Shown here: in pieces, positions 41,615 through 50,680 of the stretch
Position numbering within the stretch: the first letter of the stretch is position 1
Layout of the letters: each line of letters starts with the position of its first letter
Notes under the pieces: model-generated
Seen by the model: the letters and a program-made list of their open reading frames with translations, nothing else
Database searches by the model: none
Told to the model about the DNA's origin: nothing
Assembly: GCF_000472705.1 (NCBI RefSeq)
Contig: NZ_AXAE01000005.1
Location: 186,001-250,000, forward strand
Length of the DNA stretch: 64,000 nucleotides
From: Mesorhizobium erdmanii USDA 3471
Lineage (GTDB): Bacteria > Pseudomonadota > Alphaproteobacteria > Rhizobiales > Rhizobiaceae
Direction: 5' to 3'
Made by a program: the position numbers and the translations under genes

Positions 41615-42415
41615 ATGTCCGATATTTCGCAGTTTTCCGTGCGCCTGAGCCGGCGCGCGTTTCTTGGCGTTTCCGCTTTGGGTGCCGCATCCCTGGCTCT
41701 TTCTGCCTGCACCACGACCGAAGTGGCACCGCCGACAGTGGCGCCGGCGCCACCGTCGGGCCCGAGCGAGCCCGCTCTCGGCGATGCCGCCAGCATGTAC
41801 ACCGCGCGCACCGATGAGGGCTTTCAGCTGCCGGCCATCCCGGTCGCCAAGCTCGATCCGAAGTTCGTGCGCCAGATCGTGGCCGATCCGACCGGAGAGA
41901 AACCCGGCACGATCGTCGTCGATGTCTCCGAGCACTTCCTCTATCTGGTGCGCGACGGCGGCAAGGCCATCCGTTATGGCGTCAGCCTCGGCAAGGCCGG
42001 GTTCGGATGGACCGGCAGCGCCGTGGTCCAGGCGCGCAAGAAGTGGCCGGTGTGGACACCTCCGCCGGAAATGATCCAGCGCCGGCCGGAACTGGCGAAA
42101 TACAAGGACGGCATGCCGCCCGGCCCGCAGAGCCCGCTCGGTGCCCGCGCGCTCTATCTGTTCCGCGACGGCAAGGACACGATGTACCGGCTGCACGGCA
42201 CGCCGGAGTGGGATTCCATCGGCAAGAACGCATCGTCGGGCTGCGTGCGCTTCATGAACCAGGACATCATCGACCTCTACAGCCGGGTCAACGGCCCCGC
42301 CCAGGTCTACGTGCGTCCCAACCTGTCGGCTGCCGGCAAGATCATGGCCGTGTCGAGCAGGACCGCCGAGCCGATCGATGCGGGCGTGCCGAAGGATGCG
42401 GAATTCTTCAAGTAG
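41615..42415 (+). CDS. L,D-transpeptidase (YkuD) Tat lipoprotein
   Basis: Cell-envelope enzyme of 266 residues. The N-terminus LSRRAFLGVSALGAASLALSAC combines a twin-arginine motif (R13-R14) with a lipobox (C32). The YkuD domain starts at IVVDVSEHFLYLV and contains the active-site pattern H194-G-T ... S-x-G-C210-V-R in IGKNASSGCVRF. Such enzymes form 3-3 peptidoglycan cross-links, abundant in Rhizobiales, or attach proteins to peptidoglycan. The 224-bp upstream gap holds only a doubtful 42-codon frame. Confidence 0.93.
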   Translation: MSDISQFSVRLSRRAFLGVSALGAASLALSACTTTEVAPPTVAPAPPSGPSEPALGDAASMYTARTDEGFQLPAIPVAKLDPKFVRQIVADPTGEKPGTIVVDVSEHFLYLVRDGGKAIRYGVSLGKAGFGWTGSAVVQARKKWPVWTPPPEMIQRRPELAKYKDGMPPGPQSPLGARALYLFRDGKDTMYRLHGTPEWDSIGKNASSGCVRFMNQDIIDLYSRVNGPAQVYVRPNLSAAGKIMAVSSRTAEPIDAGVPKDAEFFK

Positions 42416-42427
42416 CCTTTACGGCCT

Positions 42428-42462
42428 CTCCAGGCGGACGCGTCAAGCGCGTCCGCCTGGAG
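42428..42462. terminator. Perfect 15-bp hairpin between convergent genes
   Basis: CTCCAGGCGGACGCG (42428-42442) and CGCGTCCGCCTGGAG (42448-42462) are perfectly complementary around TCAAG. It is placed midway between the convergent L,D-transpeptidase and phytase-like genes and probably terminates both, although neither side has a long T-run. Confidence 0.75.
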
Positions 42463-42468
42463 TGGCGA

Positions 42469-43938
42469 CTACTTCTTGGCGAGGCCGGGCAGTGTGACCT
42501 GATAGACCAGGAACATGGTGTCGACATTGGCGCCGTCATCGGCCTTGTAGGGGGCGCCGACCTGGAAACCGTCCTGGGCGAGGAAGTCGTTGTCGTTAGC
42601 GACGAACAGGAAGTAGTCGTCGGGCAGCTTCGGGTCCAGGACACTGGCCAGCGACATCGCCTCCCACTTCTCGGAGAGATTGTTGTGGTCGTTCGGCGCG
42701 CCATTGTGCAGGCCGAAGCGATTGAGTTGCGCATTGTCGTTGATGTCGATGAACGGCGTCAGCCTGGCCGGCGTCACCGACGGATCGAGCACGCCCTTGG
42801 GGGCGACCGGCTTGTCGGCGGCATCGAAGGCGCCGCCGGCGATGTCGGTCGCGGTTGAAACGTCGACGACGAAGATCTGGCGCAGCAGCGATGTGTCGCC
42901 CTTCAGGCCCTGGCCGTTGCCGCTGTCGCGCGCCAGCATCAGGAAGGACGTGTCCGACAGCGCCACGATCTCGCTTTGCGCGGCGATCTTGGTCTTGCCC
43001 TTGGCATCCTTGAACACCGGCAGCGGCACGACATATTCATGCGCCAGCTTGAGATGGGCGAGGTCGGAGGCGTCATAGACCAGGACCCTGGTGTTCTGCC
43101 GCGTCGCAGGGGAATCGCCGCCATCCTGCCTCGTCGCCGACTGCAGCACGGCGATCAGGAACTTGCCGTCCGGCGTCATCGCCATGCCTTCCAGGCCCTG
43201 GTTGTTCTGGCGGCCGGTATCGGGATCCTTCGGATCGGGCTCTGAGGCACCCGGACCAGGATTGTCCGAGGAGAAGTTCGGCGCGCCCTTGCGCATCGGC
43301 ACCAGGGCCGCCGGCGGCTGGGTCGCCGACAGCAGTCGGCCTTGCGCCGAGAACCGGTATATGTTGGGGCCGTATTCGTCTGAAATGAACATCGAGCCGT
43401 CGGGCAGCCGCACGATCGCCTCGTCGTCGAGGGCGAACTTGCCGTTGTTGGCGACGGGCAGCATCGGCATGCCACCGGCGGCGGCGCGCACATCCGACAG
43501 GGGATCGAGGCCGGTGGTGTCGGCGCCCTTGTCGTCGGTGAGCAGCATGGTGTCGGCAAGCGTCGCCTTGACTTCGGTCTGCTCCTGGCCGACCGCGCCT
43601 GGTGCCGCCGGGGTGAATTCGATGCCTATGGTGTTGACGCGCGCCCGATAATCGGTGGTGCCGGCGACATTGTAGCCGCGATCCGGCAGCAGCCAGAGCG
43701 AACCCTTGTAGGTGCCGGCATCATGCGTCCAACTGGTGGTATCGATCGCCATGCCGGAGCCTGAACCGAACGTCTCGCCGAACTTGTCGCGCTGGGCGGC
43801 CGGGATGCGGCCGACGCCGACCAGGCCTCTGTTGACGAGGCCGCCGACGGTCGCGGTGCCGTCGGCCAGCGCCGGTGTCAAGGCTGTGAACACGGCCAGC
43901 GCGACGCCGAGCGACGCGGTTCGGTACAGGTGTTTCAT
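42469..43938 (-). CDS. Secreted esterase-like/phytase-like beta-propeller protein
   Basis: Exported protein of 489 residues with signal peptide MKHLYRTASLGVALAVFTALTPALA. The mature part matches the esterase-like activity of phytase family (PF13449): LWLLPDRGYNV, DDEAIVRLPDGSMFISDEYGPNIYRFS, NQGLEGMAMTPDGKFLIAVLQS, and near the end NLSEKWEAMSLASVLDPKLPDDYFLFVANDNDF. Probable periplasmic or extracellular beta-propeller hydrolase, possibly in phosphate-ester use; substrate not determined. ATG 43938 has GAGGA 8 nt upstream; an earlier in-frame start would precede the signal peptide. Confidence 0.82.
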   Translation of the reverse strand: MKHLYRTASLGVALAVFTALTPALADGTATVGGLVNRGLVGVGRIPAAQRDKFGETFGSGSGMAIDTTSWTHDAGTYKGSLWLLPDRGYNVAGTTDYRARVNTIGIEFTPAAPGAVGQEQTEVKATLADTMLLTDDKGADTTGLDPLSDVRAAAGGMPMLPVANNGKFALDDEAIVRLPDGSMFISDEYGPNIYRFSAQGRLLSATQPPAALVPMRKGAPNFSSDNPGPGASEPDPKDPDTGRQNNQGLEGMAMTPDGKFLIAVLQSATRQDGGDSPATRQNTRVLVYDASDLAHLKLAHEYVVPLPVFKDAKGKTKIAAQSEIVALSDTSFLMLARDSGNGQGLKGDTSLLRQIFVVDVSTATDIAGGAFDAADKPVAPKGVLDPSVTPARLTPFIDINDNAQLNRFGLHNGAPNDHNNLSEKWEAMSLASVLDPKLPDDYFLFVANDNDFLAQDGFQVGAPYKADDGANVDTMFLVYQVTLPGLAKK

Positions 43939-44243
43939 GGATAATCCTCTTTGTGACGGATGTGCCGGAGCGGCCGCAAGACGAAAAAGCTGAAAGGAGG
44001 CGGCACATCGATGATGCCGCGCGCCCCCCAAATCGGTCTACGGCGCGAACATGATGCTTGCGTGACAAATGCGGGACGGATGGCTGCCGGCCTGTTTCGC
44101 GCGCCGATAAGAACATGCGCTCGGGCGAAGGAATTGATGTTCTGTCACGTCCCAGGTCGACAAGGCATCGTGCATTCGCAGAGTACTAGACACGTATGTA
44201 CAGTGTGTATAAGGTGCCGCTTCAGGCAGACCGGGAGGGAACC
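43939..44243. other. Divergent intergenic region before the demethylation pair
   Basis: A 305-bp gap without a supported gene. It contains the dyad TAGACAC-N11-GTGTATA (44187-44193 and 44205-44211), close upstream of the flavoprotein start, which could be an operator. I looked for paired PHO boxes for the phytase-like gene and found only half-site resemblance. Confidence 0.4.
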
Positions 44244-46655
44244 TTGAAGCCGCATTATCGCGCAGTGATCATCGGGGGTGGGGTGGTCGGCGCCTCGGTG
44301 CTCTACCATCTGACGCGGTTCGGCTGGTCCGATGTGGCGCTGATCGAGCGCGCCGAATTGACCGCCGGTTCGACCTGGCATGCGGCGGCCGGCTTCCATG
44401 CACTCAACGCCGATCCCAACGTTGCGGCGCTGCAGGACTACACCATCAACCTCTACCGCGAGATCGAGGCCGAATCCGGCCAGAATATCGGCCTGCACAT
44501 GACCGGCGGCGTCAACATCGCCAGCGATCCCCAGCGCTGGGAGTGGCTGAAATCGGCCTGGGCGGTGTTCCAGTCGGTCGGCATCGAGACGGCGCGCCTG
44601 GTGACCCCGGAAGAGATCAAGGCGATCTGCCCGATCGTCGATGTCACCGGCGTGCTCGGCGGCCTGCATGATGCCAACGAAGGCCATCTCGATCCCTACG
44701 GCACCACGCACGCCTATGCCGGCGCCGCGAAGAAGCGCGGTGCCGACATCATCCTGCGCAATCGTGTGGTCGAGCTGAAGTCCCGCGCCGACGGCCACTG
44801 GGACGTCGTCACCGAGCAAGGCACCATAACTGCCGAGCATGTCGTCAACGCCGGCGGGTTGTGGGCGAAGCAGCTGGGCCGCATGGCCGGCATCGATCTG
44901 CCGGTAATGCCGATGGAGCACCATTATTTCATCACCGAGGACATTCCGGAGATCGCCGCACTCGACCGGGAGATCGGCATCGCCGTCGATCTCGACGGCT
45001 TTTCCTACCTGCGCCAGGAGCGCAAGGGCGTGCTGCTCGGCGTCTACGAGCAGAACCCGAAGCACTGGAATATGGATGGTGCGCCATGGGACTACGGTAT
45101 CGAGCTTATCCCGGAAGATATCGACCGCATCAGTCCCGAACTCGCCAAGGCGCATGAGCGCTTTCCCTGCCTGGCGAGCGCCGGCATCCGCAAATGGGTC
45201 AACGGCGCCTTCACCTTTACCCCTGACGGCAACCCGATCGTGGGGCCGGTGCGTGGCGTGAAGAACTACTGGGTCGCCTGCGGCGTCATGGCCGGCTTTA
45301 GCCAGGGCGGCGGCGTAGGCAAATCACTGGCCGAATGGATGATATACGGCGAGCCGCAGGCCGACATTTTCGGCATGGACATCGCCCGCTATGGCGCCTT
45401 CGCCGCCACCCGCGAGTATTTGAGGCAGACGACGCGGCAGTTCTATTCGCGCCGTTTCGTCATGACATTTCCCAATGAGCGGCTGCCGGCGGGCAGGCCC
45501 TTGAAACGCCCCGGCGCCTATGACGGCATGAGTGCCGCGGGTTGCGAATGGATGGCGTCGTGGGGGCTGGAAATCCCTGCCTATTTCGCGCCGATGGGTT
45601 TTCGCGAGAACACCACGCTCAAGCGTTCCAATGCCTTCGACATCGTCGGCGACGAGGCGCTGCAGGTCCGGCGGGCCGCCGGCCTCGTCGATATCTCGGC
45701 CTATTCACGCTATGCGGTGTCCGGGCCCGGCGCCGAGGCATGGCTCAACCGGCTGCTTGCCTGCAAGCTGCCGAAGGCAGGGCAGGCGCGGCTGGCGCCG
45801 ATGCTGGGGCCTGACGGGCGGCTGAAGGGCGACCTCACCGCGATCAACTGGGGCGGTGGCGACCATTGGCTGATGGGCTCCTACTATCTCAGGGAATTCC
45901 ACATGCGCTGGTTCGAAAGCCACGCGGCGGAAGGCGTCACGGTCGCCGACATTTCCGACACGACGGGCGGCTTCCTGCTGACCGGGCCGAACGCGCGCAG
46001 GATCCTGGAGCGCACGACGCATCAGGATCTATCCGCCGCGGCACTGTCATTCATGGCCTGCGGCGCGTTCGACATCGGCATGGTGCCAGCGCGAGTTGCC
46101 CGGCTCTCCATCGCCGGCGAGCTCGGCTTCGAGATCAACTGCCCGGCAACCATGCATGCCACACTGCGCGACACACTGCTTGCCGCCGGCGAGGATCTCG
46201 GCCTGGCCGAGATCGGCTATTACGCGCTCAATGCGCTCAGGCTGGAGAAGAGCTTTGGCATCTGGTCGCGCGAATTCACCCAGGGTTATACGCCGGGTCA
46301 GACCGGCCTCGACCGTTTCATCGCATTCGACAAGGGCGATTTCGTCGGCCGCGAAGCAGCGTTCAGGGAACGCCAGGCAGGCGTCTCGCAACGGATCGTG
46401 ACGCTCGAGATCGACGCCATCGATGCCGACGCGAGCGGCTTCGAGCCGGTTTGGCACGAGGGCAGGCGCGTCGGCTTCGTCACCTCGGGCGGCTTCGGCT
46501 ACACGATCGGCAAGAGCGTCGCGCTGGCGTTGGTGGACGACGATTTTGCCGAGGAGGGGACGGCGCTTTCGGTGCACATTGTCGGCGTCGAACGGCCGGC
46601 GCGGGTCATCGCGGCCTCGCCCTACGATCCCCGGGGCGAGGCGATGCGGCAATGA
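44244..46655 (+). CDS. Dimethylglycine/sarcosine dehydrogenase-like FAD and folate protein
   Basis: Two-part enzyme of 803 residues. N-terminal DAO-type flavin domain: VIIGGGVVGASVLYHL and LTAGSTWHAAAGFHALN, where H46 corresponds to the histidine that binds FAD covalently in dimethylglycine and sarcosine dehydrogenases. C-terminal half is a GcvT-like aminomethyltransferase domain (VDISAYSRYAVSGPGAEAWLNRLL, GGFLLTGPNARRIL, GELGFEINCP, EKSFGIWSREFTQGYTP) that would pass the released one-carbon unit to tetrahydrofolate. TTG 44244 is chosen: GGGAGG lies 5-6 nt upstream and the Rossmann strand follows at once; ATG 44196 sits in the promoter-like dyad. The MttB-family gene is 12 nt downstream. Confidence 0.88.
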   Translation: MKPHYRAVIIGGGVVGASVLYHLTRFGWSDVALIERAELTAGSTWHAAAGFHALNADPNVAALQDYTINLYREIEAESGQNIGLHMTGGVNIASDPQRWEWLKSAWAVFQSVGIETARLVTPEEIKAICPIVDVTGVLGGLHDANEGHLDPYGTTHAYAGAAKKRGADIILRNRVVELKSRADGHWDVVTEQGTITAEHVVNAGGLWAKQLGRMAGIDLPVMPMEHHYFITEDIPEIAALDREIGIAVDLDGFSYLRQERKGVLLGVYEQNPKHWNMDGAPWDYGIELIPEDIDRISPELAKAHERFPCLASAGIRKWVNGAFTFTPDGNPIVGPVRGVKNYWVACGVMAGFSQGGGVGKSLAEWMIYGEPQADIFGMDIARYGAFAATREYLRQTTRQFYSRRFVMTFPNERLPAGRPLKRPGAYDGMSAAGCEWMASWGLEIPAYFAPMGFRENTTLKRSNAFDIVGDEALQVRRAAGLVDISAYSRYAVSGPGAEAWLNRLLACKLPKAGQARLAPMLGPDGRLKGDLTAINWGGGDHWLMGSYYLREFHMRWFESHAAEGVTVADISDTTGGFLLTGPNARRILERTTHQDLSAAALSFMACGAFDIGMVPARVARLSIAGELGFEINCPATMHATLRDTLLAAGEDLGLAEIGYYALNALRLEKSFGIWSREFTQGYTPGQTGLDRFIAFDKGDFVGREAAFRERQAGVSQRIVTLEIDAIDADASGFEPVWHEGRRVGFVTSGGFGYTIGKSVALALVDDDFAEEGTALSVHIVGVERPARVIAASPYDPRGEAMRQ

Positions 46656-46667
46656 GGAGGATTTTCG

Positions 46668-48221
46668 ATGGTCGATGACGCGGCACGAGACTCAAGGCGC
46701 GAACGCCGGCGTGGGCGCACGGGCGAGGCCGGCAGCGAAAGCAGCCGCCGGCCGAATTACCGCTCGCTGAAGAACCCGTTCCTGCCGCAGCCGGTCTTTT
46801 CGGACGACCAGGTCGCGGCGATCCACGACACGGCGCTGCGCGTGCTGGAGGAACTCGGCATCAAGGTGCTGCTGCCGCAGGCGCGGGAGATCTTCGCCCG
46901 AGCCGGCGCGCTGGTCGACGAGGACAGCCAGATGGTGCGCATCGGCCGCGACATCGTCATCGCGGCGCTGGCCTCGGCGCCAAAATCAATTCCAGCGCTG
47001 GCGGGCGACCGCAGCCGAGATCTGACGCTTGAACTCGGCTCGATGACTTTCCTCGCCGGCGCCGGGGCGCCCAACGTCACCGATCTCGAACGCGGCCCGC
47101 GGCCGGGAACGCTCGCCGCCTTCGAGGAGCTGACCAAGCTCATCCAGCATTTCGACGTGCTGCACATGCTTTGCCCCGCCATCGAGCCACAGGATGTCGA
47201 TAACCGGTTGCGCCACTATGCCGTCAACCGCGCGCAACTGACGCTGTCCGACAAGTTTCCGTTCGTGTTCGCGCGCGGCACGCCGCAGGTCGAGGATGGG
47301 TTCGAGATGATCCGGCTGGCACGCGGGCTGTCGGAGGACGAATTCCGCGCCGGCGCCCATTGCTACACCATCATCAACACCAATTCGCCGCGCCAGCTCG
47401 ACATACCGATGGCGCAAGGCATCATCGACTTCGCCCGCGCGGGACAGATCCTGGTCATCACGCCGTTCTGCCTGGCCGGGGCCATGGCGCCGATCACTGT
47501 CGCCGGCGCGCTGACGCTGCAGCATGCCGAGGCGCTGGCCGGTCTGGCGCTGGCGCAGATCGTGCGCCCGGGCACACCGGTGCTCTACGGCTCCTTCTCC
47601 TCCAACGTCGATATGAAGTCGGGAGCGCCGGCCTTCGGCACGCCCGAGCATGTCAAGGCAACGCTGGGGGCCGGCCAGCTGGCGCGCTTCATCGGCCTTC
47701 CCTGGCGTTCGGGCGCCGGCAGTGCCGCCAACATTTCCGACGTGCAGGCAGCCCATGAGTCGCAGTTCGCGCTTTGGGGTTCGGTGTTGGCCGGCGCGAC
47801 GATGTGCATCCACGCCGCCGGCTGGCTGGAAGGTGGCTTGAGCGTCTCCTATGAAAAGCTGATCACCGATATCGAGGCGGTGCAGACGCTTGCGGAACTG
47901 TGCGCCGCGACGCCGGGTGACGAGGATTCGATCGGCTTCGAGGCGATCGCGGAAGTGCAGCCTGGCGGGCATTTCTTTTCCGCCGGCCACACCATGGCGC
48001 GCTACCGCACCGCCTTCTACGAGCCGCTGGTCGCCGACTGGTCGAATTTCGGCAACTGGACGCAAAGCGGATCGAAGACCGCGACCGAACGCGCCACGGG
48101 TATCTGGAAGCGGGTCCTGGCCGATTTCGAGCCACCGGCAGCGGCTGCCGCGACATCAAGCGTGCTCGACGAATTCATCGCGCGGCGCACCGAAGAGGGT
48201 GGCGCCGCGCCTGTATCGTGA
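46668..48221 (+). CDS. MttB family (non-pyrrolysine) trimethylamine methyltransferase homologue
   Basis: Member of the MttB superfamily (PF06253), 517 residues, predicted TIM barrel. N-terminal 30 residues are Arg-rich and disordered; core blocks include PVFSDDQVAAIHDTALRVLEELGIKVLLPQAREIFARAGA, AGAGAPNVTDLERG, TITPFCLAGAMAPITVAGAL-like sequence ILVITPFCLAGAMAPITV, and QSGSKTATERATGIWKRVLADFEPP. The frame has no internal UAG, so no pyrrolysine; such members act on glycine betaine or other quaternary amines in known cases. No corrinoid-protein gene is adjacent. Co-transcribed with the dimethylglycine-dehydrogenase-like gene, which suggests sequential demethylation. Confidence 0.87.
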   Translation: MVDDAARDSRRERRRGRTGEAGSESSRRPNYRSLKNPFLPQPVFSDDQVAAIHDTALRVLEELGIKVLLPQAREIFARAGALVDEDSQMVRIGRDIVIAALASAPKSIPALAGDRSRDLTLELGSMTFLAGAGAPNVTDLERGPRPGTLAAFEELTKLIQHFDVLHMLCPAIEPQDVDNRLRHYAVNRAQLTLSDKFPFVFARGTPQVEDGFEMIRLARGLSEDEFRAGAHCYTIINTNSPRQLDIPMAQGIIDFARAGQILVITPFCLAGAMAPITVAGALTLQHAEALAGLALAQIVRPGTPVLYGSFSSNVDMKSGAPAFGTPEHVKATLGAGQLARFIGLPWRSGAGSAANISDVQAAHESQFALWGSVLAGATMCIHAAGWLEGGLSVSYEKLITDIEAVQTLAELCAATPGDEDSIGFEAIAEVQPGGHFFSAGHTMARYRTAFYEPLVADWSNFGNWTQSGSKTATERATGIWKRVLADFEPPAAAAATSSVLDEFIARRTEEGGAAPVS

Positions 48222-48315
48222 CACACGAAGGCGCGGCGGAAACGCCTGACTCTGTCGTAAATTTCGGCGTGTTATTATCGCCCTGCCATTGGCAATCGGC
48301 GCATGGCGTGCAGAA

Positions 48316-49080
48316 ATGAGCTGCATGCGTGAAGCCTTGATCGCAATGGTGATCTTCCTGTGCCTGGCGTCATCGGCGTTCGCCAGCATGACGATCTGGC
48401 CGAGATTGCCTGCCAAACATCGTGACGACGACACGAACACCGTGGTCCGGCTCACCGCCAATCTGTTCGCGGTCATGACCTCGCTGATACTCGGCCTGAT
48501 GATCAACTCGGCCAAGAATACCTTCGAATCGATCGATCATAACGTGCACGCCTATGCGACGGAGCTGATCCTGCTCGACAGGACCTTGCGCCAGTATGGC
48601 CCGGAAACCGACGCGGTGCGCCAACCTCTGATCGCCTATGTGGAGAGGGTGGTGGCTACCTCGTCACAAAACAGCGAAACGACCATCGTCGCCAACCAGC
48701 TGTCCGAACGTCTGCTGACGGAAATCGGCTTGCGGCTGAACGGTCTCACACCCCCCGACGCCGTCCGTGCTTTTCTGCTGCAGGATGGACGCCAGCGCCT
48801 GCAGAAGGTGCTGGAGCTGCGATGGATTTTGGTCGAGCAGTCGGAGGGCGCGATCCCTTGGCCGCTGATCGCCATGCTGGTGGCGTGGCTGACGCTGATC
48901 TTTGCCAGTTTCGGATTCAGGGCCCCCGGGAATGCCATCACCGCCGCAACCTTGATGGTCTCGGCCGCGCTGATCGCCGGGGCGATCTATCTGATCCTCG
49001 ACATGGATGTGGCATTCTCCGGGCCGATCCAGATTTCGTCGGCGCCGCTTGAGCGGGCGCTGGCGGAATTGCAGCGATGA
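48316..49080 (+). CDS. DUF4239 membrane protein
   Basis: Membrane protein of 254 residues matching the bestrophin-like/DUF4239 family: N-terminal membrane segment (REALIAMVIFLCLASSAFAS), then LPAKHRDDDTNTVVRLTANLFAVMTSLILGLMINSAKNTFE, a soluble helical middle, and two C-terminal hydrophobic segments (WPLIAMLVAWLTLIFASFGF and AATLMVSAALIAGAIYLILDM). Function unknown. Several ATGs compete (48289, 48316, 48325); 48316 is a compromise. The EncFtn-like gene lies 54 nt downstream on the same strand. Confidence 0.78.
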   Translation: MSCMREALIAMVIFLCLASSAFASMTIWPRLPAKHRDDDTNTVVRLTANLFAVMTSLILGLMINSAKNTFESIDHNVHAYATELILLDRTLRQYGPETDAVRQPLIAYVERVVATSSQNSETTIVANQLSERLLTEIGLRLNGLTPPDAVRAFLLQDGRQRLQKVLELRWILVEQSEGAIPWPLIAMLVAWLTLIFASFGFRAPGNAITAATLMVSAALIAGAIYLILDMDVAFSGPIQISSAPLERALAELQR

Positions 49081-49134
49081 TGCGGAACCGGCGGCATTCC
49101 CAGGCATTCATGGGAATCAACCACGGAGGACGAC

Positions 49135-49449
49135 ATGGGTTTCGACCAGTATCACGAACCGCCTGAGGAACTGTCGCAGAAGGTGCGGACCTTTGCCCGC
49201 ATGATCACCTCGCTGATCGAGGAGGCGGAAGCGATCGGCTGGTACGAACAGCGCATCTCGATGGAAAAGGATCCTCAGGCCCGCGCGATCATGAAGAATG
49301 CGCAGAGCGAGGAGTTCAAGCATTTCGGCATGGATCTGGAATTCCTGCTGCGCCAGAAGAAGGACTGGCGGGCGGAACTGAAGGAGATCCTGTTCACGAC
49401 GGGCGACATCGTCAAGGCCGGCGAGCGGGGCGAGAAGAAGGTGGATTGA
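49135..49449 (+). CDS. Encapsulated-ferritin-like (EncFtn) protein
   Basis: Protein of 104 residues strongly resembling encapsulated ferritins, which oxidise Fe(II) at an inter-subunit di-iron centre. The Rhodospirillum rubrum EncFtn metal and secondary-site residues E31, E32, E34, W38, Y39, E61, E62 and H65 (remembered numbering) correspond here to E29, E30, E32, W36, Y37, E59, E60 and H63. The body also matches: YHEPPEEL at the start and LKEILFTTGDIV at the end. It lacks the usual C-terminal encapsulin-targeting peptide, ending GERGEKKVD, and no shell gene is within the window. Strong RBS GGAGGA precedes the ATG. Possibly co-transcribed with the DUF4239 gene. Confidence 0.82.
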   Translation: MGFDQYHEPPEELSQKVRTFARMITSLIEEAEAIGWYEQRISMEKDPQARAIMKNAQSEEFKHFGMDLEFLLRQKKDWRAELKEILFTTGDIVKAGERGEKKVD

Positions 49450-49468
49450 TCGGCTTACGCCGGCCCCA

Positions 49469-50494
49469 TCAATCGCTGTCGCGCGCGACCAACTCAAGTG
49501 GCCAGACTTCGCGGATTATGCGTGTGCCTTCGGGGCCGGCGAAGGCGGGCAGCGAGGCCAGCAGCATTTCGGCCAGCCGCCGGCCCATTGGCTCCAGCGC
49601 CGGGCGAAAGGCAGTCAGCGCCGGGGAAAAATAACGGCAGAGCGGTGTGTCGACGATGACAATCACGGCCATGTCATGGCCAGGCTTGATGCCCATCTCG
49701 GCCAGCGCCTTGCAGCCGCCAAGCGCCATCGCGTCATTGTTGAAGATGATGGCCGTCGGCGGGTCCTGCGAGCGCATGACCCGCGGCGTCACCTCGTAGC
49801 CGCCGGCCTCGTTGATGAAGCCGTCGGCGATCAGCGCGGGATCGACCTCGATGCCGTGCCGCCGCAAGGCCTTGCGATAGCCGTCTAGGAACAGGTAGCC
49901 GAAGTTGAGATCGTTCGAAGGGCGGATGGCGGCAATGCGGCGATGTCCGCGCGCGACCAGGCGGTCGACGGCTTCATCACCCGCCCTCTCGAAATCGATA
50001 TCGAGCGAAGGATAGGTGTCGTCGCCGGACTGACTTCGGCCAAGCGTGGCGAAGGGAAAGCCGGCCTTGCTGAGATAATCAATCCGATCGTCTGCTCGTC
50101 GCGTATTGGCCAACACGACCGCATCGACCAAGCGTGTCTCAACCACGCGGCGCAACCGCTCCTGCTGATATTGGCCGGGCTCGCCCATGACGACCATCAG
50201 ATCGAGGCCGTGCTCGGCAAGCTTCGCCTGCAACCCGATCAGGAAGGGGATGAAGAACGGTTCGCCATATTGCTGGTCGCCGGGGTGCGGCTGCAGCATG
50301 AAGGCAATGGAGTGGGTGGCGCCTTGCCTGAGACTGCGGCCGGACTGGTTGGGTGAATAGTTCAGCTTCTTGGCGGCGTCGAGCACGCGCTGGCGGGTGT
50401 CGGCATTGACGTCGGCGCGGCCATTCAGCGCCCGCGATACGGTGCCGATCGAGATGTTCAGGTGACGCGCAAGGTCATGGATGGTGGACGCCAA
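49469..50494 (-). CDS. LacI family transcriptional repressor
   Basis: The 341-residue protein has the LacI N-terminal helix-turn-helix and hinge (TIHDLARHLNISIGTVSRALNGRADVNADTRQRVLDAAKKLNYSPN, residues 4-48) and a periplasmic-binding-protein-like effector domain (SIAFMLQ to PLELVARDSD). It faces a sugar catabolism/transport operon across 186 bp that hold two palindromes of the LacI class, so it probably represses both itself and that operon until a sugar or sugar derivative binds. Confidence 0.93.
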   Translation of the reverse strand: MASTIHDLARHLNISIGTVSRALNGRADVNADTRQRVLDAAKKLNYSPNQSGRSLRQGATHSIAFMLQPHPGDQQYGEPFFIPFLIGLQAKLAEHGLDLMVVMGEPGQYQQERLRRVVETRLVDAVVLANTRRADDRIDYLSKAGFPFATLGRSQSGDDTYPSLDIDFERAGDEAVDRLVARGHRRIAAIRPSNDLNFGYLFLDGYRKALRRHGIEVDPALIADGFINEAGGYEVTPRVMRSQDPPTAIIFNNDAMALGGCKALAEMGIKPGHDMAVIVIVDTPLCRYFSPALTAFRPALEPMGRRLAEMLLASLPAFAGPEGTRIIREVWPLELVARDSD

Positions 50495-50603
50495 GGACAG
50501 TTCTCCCCCGACCTCTGGCTAGCACCGGCTGCCACTCAGGCCAAGGCTTACAGACGATTTTTCACGGCAGCCGATTGACATTCTACGCTATCGGGTGTGT
50601 TCT

Positions 50604-50631
50604 CGTAAACGTTTACGGAAAAACGTTTACG
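50604..50631. promoter_or_regulatory. Paired LacI-family operators
   Basis: CGTAAACGTTTACG at 50604-50617 is a perfect 14-bp palindrome. A second copy, AAACGTTTACG, is centred at 50624/50625, 14 bp from the first centre. AACGTT-centred dyads are the standard target of LacI/GalR repressors. They lie 50-77 bp upstream of the oxidoreductase start and 110-137 bp upstream of the repressor gene start. Confidence 0.88.
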
Positions 50632-50680
50632 GCGATGCCGTGACATTCGGCCGGGAGGGGCCGGACGGGAGGAACGCCGG

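Noticed and set aside
46668..48221. Possible pyrrolysine-containing MttB
   Set aside because: No in-frame UAG exists in the gene; it belongs to the non-pyrrolysine branch.
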